Assembly (NCBI GenBank): GCA_002310155.1
Contig: DBYF01000128.1
Coordinates: 39,931-50,530 of the forward strand
Source of the DNA: Mageeibacillus sp. UBA1193
Lineage (GTDB): Bacteria; Bacillota; Clostridia; Saccharofermentanales; Saccharofermentanaceae
Length of the DNA stretch: 10,600 bases
Reading direction: 5' to 3'
Shown here: piece by piece, positions 1 to 7,300 of the stretch
Position numbering within the stretch: the first letter of the stretch is position 1
Layout: every line of letters starts with the position of its first letter
Made by a program: the position numbers and the translations under genes
Notes under the pieces: generated by a model
Told to the model about the DNA's origin: nothing
The model's input: the letters and a program-made list of their open reading frames with translations, nothing else
Databases searched by the model: none

Positions 1-590
1 GGAGTCAGCTCCTCTTCATGATCCTGATCATTCGGGAACGGATAGAAGACCGTCGTGATCTTCTCATCGGCGCGCAGGACAAAAGTCGTCAGGTTTTCAT
101 CGTACTCGATCCCCCACTCTTCGGTGCCCAGTCTCTTGGCAAATTCCGCTTTCCGGCCTTCGAAATATTCCCTGGCGTTCGGGACGATCTTTTCGAAATC
201 TTCCTTGACCGCCTCATTGAGTTTCCCGGACACGTCGCCGTCAAAAACCGGGATCCCATAGCATCCCAGATAGTACTCGATGCGGTTATAGCCCGACATT
301 TCGTCCTCAGATTTATCCGCCGGAAGGAAAGTAAACACCTCTTCCCGATCGATCTGATACGAAAGGTAGTTGATCTTCTTAAAGGCCGGAACATCGTAAG
401 AGACGATCTCATCCTTCGACGGTTCCGTCGGCTCTTCGGAAGTCTCGGATGGTTTTTCCGAGGATGTCGCGCTAATTTCAGAAGAAGGACCCGTCGTTTC
501 ACTTACGGATGAAGTTTCGGGATTCTTTTTCGAGCACGCAGTGAAAAGCACTGACACCGCAAGTACTACCGCTACAACTGACTTTTTCAT
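1..590 (-). CDS. Putative lipoprotein, 5' part (cut by the window edge)
   Basis: The frame opens with ATG at 590 and stays open for 196 codons to the window edge, so the C-terminus is missing. Residues 1-18 form a lipoprotein signal peptide: Lys-Lys at 2-3, a hydrophobic core (VVAVVLAVSVLF), then a lipobox-like FTAC with the modifiable Cys at 19. The -3 residue is Phe, so the box is slightly off consensus. Residues 20-60 are a Ser/Thr/Glu/Pro-rich, probably disordered tether. From about residue 63 there is a mixed hydrophobic/charged segment typical of a folded extracellular domain, with YYLGCYGIPVFDG near 106-118 followed by a helix-like stretch. This loosely recalls the start of RsiV/DUF3298-like extracytoplasmic domains, but I do not recognise the family and assign no function. 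Membrane-anchored location is inferred. A GGGAAGAGG ribosome binding site lies 9 bases before the ATG. The gene has its own promoter and is probably not part of the mutS2 transcript. Confidence 0.82.
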   Translation of the reverse strand, partial: MKKSVVAVVLAVSVLFTACSKKNPETSSVSETTGPSSEISATSSEKPSETSEEPTEPSKDEIVSYDVPAFKKINYLSYQIDREEVFTFLPADKSEDEMSGYNRIEYYLGCYGIPVFDGDVSGKLNEAVKEDFEKIVPNAREYFEGRKAEFAKRLGTEEWGIEYDENLTTFVLRADEKITTVFYPFPNDQDHEEELT

Positions 591-600
591 AGAAAAATAC

Positions 601-636
601 CTCTTCCCAAATGTTTAGATTGCCATCTGGGAAGAG
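601..636 (-). repeat. Inverted repeat over promoter and Shine-Dalgarno of the lipoprotein gene
   Basis: Two perfect 9-base arms, CTCTTCCCA at 601-609 and TGGGAAGAG at 628-636, are separated by 18 bases. Inside, ATG/CAT (611-613 and 624-626) can extend the stem after one mismatch. On the minus strand the proximal arm contains the likely Shine-Dalgarno sequence (GGGAAGAG) of the lipoprotein gene, and the distal arm overlaps the end of the -10 element and the predicted transcription start. It could act as a DNA operator, or, if transcription starts further upstream, as an RNA hairpin hiding the ribosome binding site. The repeat is seen directly; its role is inferred. Confidence 0.6.
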
Positions 637-665
637 TATATCATGAACAGCTTTGATTATGTAAA
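628..665 (-). promoter_or_regulatory. Predicted promoter of the lipoprotein gene (extended -10)
   Basis: On the minus strand TATACT (640-635) is preceded by TG plus one base (643-641), a good extended -10 element. A TTTACA at 665-660 is a possible -35 with a long 19-base spacer. The expected transcription start is near 628, giving a leader of about 38 bases. The extended -10 is the stronger part of this call. Confidence 0.55.
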
Positions 666-706
666 AGATTAAAAAATCTTATCCCCGCACTGCCTCCGCA
701 AAGTGC
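665..706 (-). terminator. Weak terminator-like region after mutS2
   Basis: Directly after the mutS2 stop the minus strand can fold GCAC-TT-TGC / GCA-GTGC with a GGAG loop (706-687). A run of six T follows about ten bases later (676-671), and this T run is itself the loop and arm of a second AT-only hairpin, AAGATT/AATCTT (680-665). Neither hairpin is a textbook intrinsic terminator because the T run is too far from the first stem and the second stem is weak. Termination here is plausible because a new promoter follows. Confidence 0.35.
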
Positions 707-711
707 TTTTC
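702..711 (+). repeat. Copy of the recurrent decamer AGTGCTTTTC
   Basis: The decamer abuts the mutS2 stop codon (712-714), with no base between them. On the minus strand it reads GAAAAGCACT directly after TAA and supplies one arm of the terminator-like hairpin. The same ten bases occur at 543-552, 8129-8138, 8139-8148, 10394-10403, 10438-10447 and 10475-10484 in one or other orientation. Confidence 0.6.
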
Positions 712-3162
712 TTACCGGAGTTCCGCGATCGTGACGCCATCCTCGCCCTCGCCGAAAGTGCCTAAGCGGTATGTTCTTACCCGCTTATCCTTCTTCAGGA
801 ACTGGTCGACCGCTGATCTCAGAGCACCTGTGCCCTTACCATGTACGATACGGACATTCTCGATGTTACTGATCACGCAGTCATCGAGGTATCTGTCGAG
901 CGTGTGGAGTGCTTCGTCCACAGTCATTCCGAGAAGCTGGATCTCAGGCATCATGGAAGACTTCTTCGACAGGCGGATCTTGTCGGCAGAAGATGTTGAT
1001 GCGTGGCGCGGTTCTTTTCTCGAACGGACAGCGCTCTTTTTCACTTCTTCCTTCTTCGGATAACGCAGCGAATCCGCGGCGACCGTCAGCTTCAGCGCGC
1101 CGGAAGAAAGAATGCAGTTGCCCGCTCTGTCCGGACCCTTGACCACGATACCGGTGACATCGAGTGTCGGCGAATAGTAGAGTCCGCCCTCTCTGATCTT
1201 GTCCGGCTTCTCGCCCGGGATCTCCTTGACCTCTTCATCGTCATCGCCCTCCGCGTCGATATCGGAAAGGCCCGCGCGGAGATTATTCCTGATCTGACGG
1301 ATCTTTCTCTCCGCGTCATGGGAGTTCTCCATCTTCTGGATCTCCTTGATCTCGTCTAAGATCTTATCCGCTTTCTCGAGGACTTCCTCGAGCATCTCCT
1401 GCTTCTCTTCCCTGGCCTGCGCGAGGACTCTCTTTCTCTCCTTCTCGATACTCTTTCTCTGGTTCTCGAGATCTTCCTTCTGCTTTGCGATCTCATCACG
1501 GAGAGACGCGATCTCCTGCTCGAGCTTCTCACTCTCGCGGTTATGGCGCTCTGCCGAAGACAGGAGTTCCTCGACCTTCAGGCTCTCCTCGGAAAGGATG
1601 CTCTGCGCGTTCTCGATGATCTTCGGCGACAGGCCGAGTTTTCTCGAGATCACGAACGCGTTACTGACGCCCGGAAGACCGATCATCAGACGGTACGTCG
1701 GGGACAGTGTCTCGGTATCGAATTCGCAGCAGGCGTTCTCGACGCCCTCCTGCTCGACCGCATAGGCCTTGAGTTCCTTATAGTGTGTGGTCGCGACCGT
1801 GACCGCGCCCTTCTTTCTGCACTCATCGAGGATCGCGATCGCAAGCGCCGCACCCTCCGTCGGGTCAGTTCCGGATCCAAGCTCATCGACGAGCACGAGT
1901 GTCGTCGGCTTCGTGAGCTTCAGGATCTGCACGAGATTCGTCATGTGCGCGGAGAATGTCGACAGGCTCTGCTCGATGCTCTGCTCATCACCGATATCTG
2001 CCAGTACTTTCGTAAATGTGGAGACCTCGGATTCTTCCTTGCACGGTACGAAAAGTCCCGCCATCGCCATGAGCGAGATCAGACCGCAGGTCTTAAGGGA
2101 TACTGTCTTACCGCCCGTGTTCGGACCGGTGATAACGAGTGTTCTGTAGTCAGTGCCGACAGCGAAGTCGATCGGTACGACTCTGTCCTTTTCGATCAGA
2201 GGGTGGCGCGCCTTCATGAGCACGATCCTGCCCTCATCGTTCATGACCGGCCTAGAAGCTTCCAACTCGAGCGCGAACTGTGCTTTTGCCTGCATGAAAT
2301 CGATATGTCCGACGAGCGCGATGTCAGCAAGGATCTCGTTCTTGCTGATACCGACTTTGCCGGTCAGGATACCGAGGATACGGTTGATCTCCTCCTGCTC
2401 GGCCGCGGTCCACTCGCGGATCTTGTTATTGAGTTCGACGACTGCCATCGGCTCGATGAACAGTGTCTGTCCGGATGCGGATGTATCGTGTACGACGCCC
2501 GGAACTTCACCCTTCTTCTCGGGCTTTACCGGTACGCAGTAACGGCCGTCACGCATCGTGACCAGCTGGTCCTGAAGTGCCGCGGGGTTCTTCCTGATCA
2601 GTCGCTCTAAGATCTCGCGGATGCTGCTCTGCGCGTCCCTGATCTGGCGGCGGATGTTGTAGAGCTCGTTACTGGCTCTATCGTTCATCTCGTTCTCGCC
2701 GTTAATGGACATCGAGATCTCTTTCTCGAGAGACTGAAGCGGCATGAGCTGCCGGATCTCACGGAACAGGTAGTGGTCCTGCGGCTCGACACGGAGCCAG
2801 TCGACCTTCACCTGCGAGAGGCGCTCCACGGCGCGCAGGAACTGCGCGATGAACAGTAGCTGCTTCATGGAAAGTGTCGTGCCGGTATCCGAAAAACGTA
2901 CCGCGTCACGGATGTCATTGACACCGCCGAGCGGAAGGGATCCTTCTTTTACCAGGAACTCCAGCGCGTCCTCTGTCTCCTTCTGCCATTCTTTTACGAG
3001 CGGAAGGTCCGATGTCGGCACCAGCCCATAGCAAAGCTCACGCCCGTATATCGTACGAGCGTGGTTGACCAGACGGTCTAAAATCTTGTCATATTCCAGT
3101 ATGGAAAGAGAACGGCCGCGGACGAGCTTCCGCTTCGCCTCCTCTTCAAAAGTTGTATACAT
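712..3162 (-). CDS. mutS2: MutS2 ATPase with C-terminal KOW-like and Smr domains
   Basis: This 816-residue protein belongs to the MutS2 family, whose members bind branched DNA and suppress recombination and, in Bacillota, act on collided ribosomes. The core and lever region (about 1-330) includes the family-typical HDTSASGQTLFIEP (225-238). The ABC-type ATPase follows: Walker A GPNTGGKT (346-353), signature STFSAHM (401-407), Walker B LVLVDELGSGTDPTEG (422-437) and the H-loop TTH (458-460). Residues 530-635 are a long Glu/Lys/Arg-rich coiled coil, then an acidic patch, a KOW-like beta segment (about 655-700), a basic linker and the Smr domain (about 738-816) with HGKGTG at 774-779. The Smr entry motif, usually LDLRG in MutS2, reads IQLLG (741-745), so the acidic and basic residues are missing. 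The start has GAGGAG only three bases upstream, with an earlier GAGG further back; no better start is seen. It lies 59 bp after pfkA. Confidence 0.96.
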   Translation of the reverse strand: MYTTFEEEAKRKLVRGRSLSILEYDKILDRLVNHARTIYGRELCYGLVPTSDLPLVKEWQKETEDALEFLVKEGSLPLGGVNDIRDAVRFSDTGTTLSMKQLLFIAQFLRAVERLSQVKVDWLRVEPQDHYLFREIRQLMPLQSLEKEISMSINGENEMNDRASNELYNIRRQIRDAQSSIREILERLIRKNPAALQDQLVTMRDGRYCVPVKPEKKGEVPGVVHDTSASGQTLFIEPMAVVELNNKIREWTAAEQEEINRILGILTGKVGISKNEILADIALVGHIDFMQAKAQFALELEASRPVMNDEGRIVLMKARHPLIEKDRVVPIDFAVGTDYRTLVITGPNTGGKTVSLKTCGLISLMAMAGLFVPCKEESEVSTFTKVLADIGDEQSIEQSLSTFSAHMTNLVQILKLTKPTTLVLVDELGSGTDPTEGAALAIAILDECRKKGAVTVATTHYKELKAYAVEQEGVENACCEFDTETLSPTYRLMIGLPGVSNAFVISRKLGLSPKIIENAQSILSEESLKVEELLSSAERHNRESEKLEQEIASLRDEIAKQKEDLENQRKSIEKERKRVLAQAREEKQEMLEEVLEKADKILDEIKEIQKMENSHDAERKIRQIRNNLRAGLSDIDAEGDDDEEVKEIPGEKPDKIREGGLYYSPTLDVTGIVVKGPDRAGNCILSSGALKLTVAADSLRYPKKEEVKKSAVRSRKEPRHASTSSADKIRLSKKSSMMPEIQLLGMTVDEALHTLDRYLDDCVISNIENVRIVHGKGTGALRSAVDQFLKKDKRVRTYRLGTFGEGEDGVTIAELR

Positions 3163-3201
3163 AGACTCCTCTTTTTCCTCGAAGAAGTCCTGTTCGTCCT
3201 A

Positions 3202-3216
3202 AAGAAGCTACTTCTT
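3202..3216 (-). other. Small hairpin between pfkA and mutS2
   Basis: AAGAAG and CTTCTT form a 6-bp stem around a three-base loop, six bases after the pfkA stop codon. There is no following T run, so it is not a convincing terminator. It might protect the 3' end of a processed pfkA message or simply be chance in a purine-rich spacer. No promoter for mutS2 is visible in this 59-bp gap, which favours co-transcription from pfkA. Confidence 0.25.
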
Positions 3217-3221
3217 CCCGA

Positions 3222-4271
3222 TCAGGTAAGAAGCTTCGATCTTTCTACTTCGTCCAGAGAGATACTCTTCTTCATGGACAGACCTTCTTCGATATCTACG
3301 TCTGTGATCTCACCATTTCTGTAGACCACGAGACGGTTCATTCTCTTATCTTTGATGCACTCGATCGCGCGTACGCCCATAAGGCTGGCCATCGTGCGGT
3401 CACGAAGCGTCGGGCTGCCGCCTCTCTGCAGGTGTCCGAGGATCGTCGGACGGGATTCGATCTCCGTCGCGTCTTCGATCTGCTTAGCGATCTCTGTCGC
3501 ATCGCCGGCACCCTCAGCAACAATTACGATGTAGTGGCGCTTGCCCCTATTTCTGCAGTCCAAGATCGTCTTAATGACTTCCTTCATATCCCACGGAACT
3601 TCCGGAAGGAGAATGATCTCCGCACCGGTCGCGATACCAACGTTCAGTGCAATATAACCTGCGTGACGGCCCATGACCTCGATAACGCTGCAGCGCTCGT
3701 GGGAGGATGCCGTATCACGGAGTTTGTCGATGGCTTCCATCGCGGTATTCATTGCCGTGTCATATCCGATCGTGTACTGTGTGCAGGCAATGTCGTTATC
3801 GATAGTGCCCGGGATACCGATTACCGGAATACCGAGTCTCGCGAGGTCTCTGGCGCCCTTGAAGGAACCGTCACCGCCGACAACGACCAGACAGTCGATG
3901 CCGAATACCTTACACATCTTCGCGCCCTGAAGAACACCGGCCGGTGTCTCAAAGCTCTTCGATCTTGCTGTCATAAGGAAAGTACCGCCGCGCTGCAGTG
4001 TCTCGGAAACATCTCTGTGGCCGAGCTCCTTGACTTCGCCCTTCCACAGTCCGTGATAACCACGGGTAACACCCATCATCTTAAAGCCGGCCTTCGTGCC
4101 TGCACGTACTACCGCACGGATCGTCGCGTTCATACCCGGAGCATCGCCGCCGGATGTAAGGATACCTACGCCGCGAACTTCAGGCTCCTGGCTGAGGTCG
4201 ATCTCCGCGTAGTTCTTCGCGACCATTTCTTTCAGGTTCGGCAGATTGCCATTGGTGTATTCTTCAAACAT
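3222..4271 (-). CDS. pfkA: ATP-dependent 6-phosphofructokinase
   Basis: The enzyme phosphorylates fructose 6-phosphate to fructose 1,6-bisphosphate in the cytoplasm, the committed step of glycolysis. Family motifs are intact: GILTSGGDAPGMNATIRAVVR (36-56), the ATP site GGDGS (132-136), the catalytic loop PGTIDND (154-160, catalytic Asp158) and the sugar-phosphate motif MGRHAGYIA (200-208). Gly at 135 and Gly at 155 are the residues that mark ATP users; PPi-dependent enzymes carry Asp and Lys there. At 349 residues it is about 30 longer than the usual 320, because of an extra N-terminal segment of about 33 residues. The start is well supported by GAGGAGAAGG just upstream, and no equally good internal start exists. 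By alignment with E. coli PfkA most effector-site residues are kept (R52, R56, R185, E218, K244), but the Arg54 position appears to be His85. It has its own promoter behind dnaE. Confidence 0.96.
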   Translation of the reverse strand: MFEEYTNGNLPNLKEMVAKNYAEIDLSQEPEVRGVGILTSGGDAPGMNATIRAVVRAGTKAGFKMMGVTRGYHGLWKGEVKELGHRDVSETLQRGGTFLMTARSKSFETPAGVLQGAKMCKVFGIDCLVVVGGDGSFKGARDLARLGIPVIGIPGTIDNDIACTQYTIGYDTAMNTAMEAIDKLRDTASSHERCSVIEVMGRHAGYIALNVGIATGAEIILLPEVPWDMKEVIKTILDCRNRGKRHYIVIVAEGAGDATEIAKQIEDATEIESRPTILGHLQRGGSPTLRDRTMASLMGVRAIECIKDKRMNRLVVYRNGEITDVDIEEGLSMKKSISLDEVERSKLLT

Positions 4272-4328
4272 ATTCCTTCTCCTCAGCGAGCCGCCATTGG
4301 TATTCGCCGTTTACTTTCTTAGATTTAT

Positions 4329-4344
4329 ATCCAGTATTATACCA
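4329..4344 (-). promoter_or_regulatory. Predicted pfkA promoter (consensus extended -10)
   Basis: The minus strand reads TGGTATAAT (4344-4336), a perfect -10 hexamer with the TGn extension. The matching -35 would fall inside the last dnaE codons (TTTCAC, 4364-4359, spacer 17) and is weak. The expected start is near 4329, just past the dnaE stop, leaving a leader of about 57 bases that ends in a strong Shine-Dalgarno. pfkA and probably mutS2 can therefore be transcribed independently of uvrB-dnaE. Confidence 0.65.
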
Positions 4345-4350
4345 AAGCTA

Positions 4351-7300
4351 TCAGAACAGTGAAACATTTTCGATGCCGAATTGACCTACGAGTATATCGC
4401 AGACCTCACGGCTCCACTCGATGTTGTACTCCGCAGAAAGACGCACGTTCCTCTTCTCCTTCGGAAGCGCCACATATACCGGCACACTTCCGTGGAAGTA
4501 CTGGCACGTCGCCAGAAGTCTCTTATATCCTTCGTCATCGGCATTACCGAAATACCGGATCGCCAAGCGCGGGGTATTGCCGGCCGGTGCCGGTTTCTTT
4601 TCCTTCTCGGAAAGCACTTGTGCTGATCCGTTTGCGCCCGTTCCATTCGTGCCGGGGGCCATTCCACCTGTAGCATTACCCAAAGGCAAGGATCCCTGCG
4701 AAGGTACGGCAGGTGTATCCGCCGGTACCGGCATCACAGTACCCGGAGTAAAGTTCTCGTCAAAAGATCCGTTCGTGTTCGGACGTCTCGAATACCCGCC
4801 GTTTCTTGCCGGCGGAAGCTGGCAGAGATCCTCGTCATCACGGCTCAAGTTCACGCAGTCTTCGAGGATGAGCTTCACGGCTTCATCGTCGACCTGTACA
4901 CGGCCGCGGATCAGAAGTGCTTTTGAAGCATTGATCACAGAACCGTATCTGCCGTAAGACTCCGGGAAAACGATCACTTCGTAGTCACTGAAGAGATCCT
5001 CGATACGGAGGAAACACATGCTCTTACCGGTCTTCGTGGTCTTCTGGTTCCTGGACGTGATCAGGCCCGCCATGGTCACCTGCTCCTTGTCCTTGAGGAC
5101 ACGTCCGGTACCCATGTCTTCGCCTAAGGTCTTCAGGAACGAAGTACTGTCTGTATTGGCGGTGCTCATGGCCTTCTTATAGTCATCCAGCGGATGGCCG
5201 GAGATATAAAGTCCGAGCATTTCTTTCTCTTTCGCGAGGCGCTCCTCGAGCGGGAACTCGCTGACATTCGGAAGCACCGGTTCATCTTCCGCCGCGGCTT
5301 TATCATCACCTAAGAGGCTGAAGATCGAGATCTGTCCCTCCATCGACTGACGCTTCGACGAGGCCAGACGGTTCAGGTACGGCTCGGACGCGCCGAGCAT
5401 CTGGGATCTCGGGATCCCGAACTCATCCATCGCGGACGACAGGATCAGGCTCTCGATCATCTTCTTATTGATCTCAAGTGCTTCGGATCTTCGGAGGAAA
5501 TCACCGAAGGAAGTAAAATCACCGTTGACTTCACGGTCGACAACGAGCTTTCTTACCGCGCTCTCACCGACATTCTTAACGGCAGTCAGACCGATACGGA
5601 TCTGTCTTTCGCCCTCGGTCGAGAACTTCACAAGACTCTTATTGACTGACGGCGGCAGGATCGAGATACCCATCTTCTTCGCAACAGACGTATACCAGGC
5701 CGACTGGGACTGGCTTCCGAGGAAGCTGTTGAGCATCGCTGCCATGAACTCCGTCGGGTAGTGATACTTCAGATACGCGGTGAAATAACCGACTACGGCA
5801 TAGGCTGCCGCGTGGGACTTGTTGAATGCATAGCCCGCGAACTGCGTTACGTCGTCGAAGATCTTTCTCGCGATCGGTTCAGAGACACCGTTCGCGATCG
5901 CGCCTGCGACTTCTCTTCCCTTCTCGTCTTTACCGCCGTAGATAAATGTCTGGCGGTATTTCTCCATCATGGAGGCCTTCTTCTTTGCCATGGCGCGGCG
6001 GATGTTATCTGACTGGCCCATCGAGAAGCCGGCAAGATCTCTTACGATCTGCATGACTTGCTCCTGGTAGATCATACATCCGTAGGTCATGTTCAGGATC
6101 GGTTCGAGAAGCGGGTGATCGTACTTGATCGAGGTCGGGTCATGGCGTGCCGCCACATACTTCGGGATCTGGTCCATCGGACCCGGACGGTAAAGTGAAA
6201 TACCCGCGATAATGTCCTCGAGGGAACTCGGCTTAAGGTCGACCATAAACGAAGTCATACCCGAACTTTCAAGCTGGAACACACCCTCCGTATCACCTCT
6301 GCTGATCATCTCAAAGACCTGCGGTTCGTCCATCGGGATGCGGTCGAAGTCGATCTCGATGCCCTGATTCTCCAGGACCATCTGTGCGGTATCACGCATG
6401 ACCGTAAGAGTACGAAGTCCCAGGAAGTCGAACTTCAGAAGACCGATCTCCTCGGAGTTTGCTTTCGCGAACTGCACGACGACTGACTCGTCGTTCTTCG
6501 CAAGAGGCGCGATATCAGTAAGTGGCTTCGCAGAAATAATAACACCGGCAGCATGCGTCGATGCATGTCGCGGCATGCCCTCAAAAAGCATCGCCGTATC
6601 GATGACCTGCTTAATGAGATCATCGTTCTCATATTCTGCTTTCAGATCCGGAGAACCCTTCAGCGCATCTGCGATCGTTATGCCCAGGGTATTCGGGATC
6701 ATCTTGCAGATACGGTCACTGTCCGCATAGGAAAGATCGAGTGCTCTCGCCACATCCTTGATGCAGGCTTTCGCCGCCAGTGTACCGAAGGTGATAACCT
6801 GCGCGACACGGTCTTCTCCGTATTTTCTCGTGACATAGTCGATGACTTCCTGTCTTCTCTCGTAGCAGAAATCGACGTCGAAGTCAGGCATGCTTACACG
6901 TTCGTTATTCAGGAATCGCTCGAAGATGAGACCATACTTGATCGGGTCGATATTCGTGATGCGAAGAGCATAAGCAACGAGTGATCCCGCACCGGAACCA
7001 CGGCCCGGTCCGACCATGATGTGGTTCTCTTTTGCATAGTGGATAAAGTCCCATACGATGAGATAGTAATCGGTATATCCCATCGACGTGATGACCGACA
7101 TCTCGTACTCGGCACGCTGTCTGTACTTCTCGATTTCTTCGGGATCCGAGCACCATTCGAGACGCTTCTTCAAGCCCTCATCACAGAGGTGTCTTAAGTA
7201 TTCTTCCGCATCCGCGTACTCGAGCGGAACATCGAATGCCGGCAGGTGGATCTGGTCAAAAGTATATCCCGCGTGGCACATGCTCGCGATCTTCGTCGTG

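Noticed and set aside
18..512. Plus-strand open frame opposite the lipoprotein gene
   Set aside because: The minus-strand frame has a signal peptide, lipobox, ribosome binding site and promoter; the plus frame has none of these and is Arg/Phe-rich mirror sequence.
1543..2610. Plus-strand open frame of 355 codons opposite mutS2
   Set aside because: It is a mirror frame of the MutS2 ATPase region with no family features or ribosome binding site.
4283..4297. Four-codon mini-frame ATG GCG GCT CGC TGA in the pfkA leader
   Set aside because: It has no ribosome binding site and is short enough to occur by chance, so an attenuating leader peptide is not supported.
3432..4322. Plus-strand open frame of 296 codons opposite pfkA
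   Set aside because: It is antisense to the conserved PfkA motifs and shows no protein-like pattern of its own.
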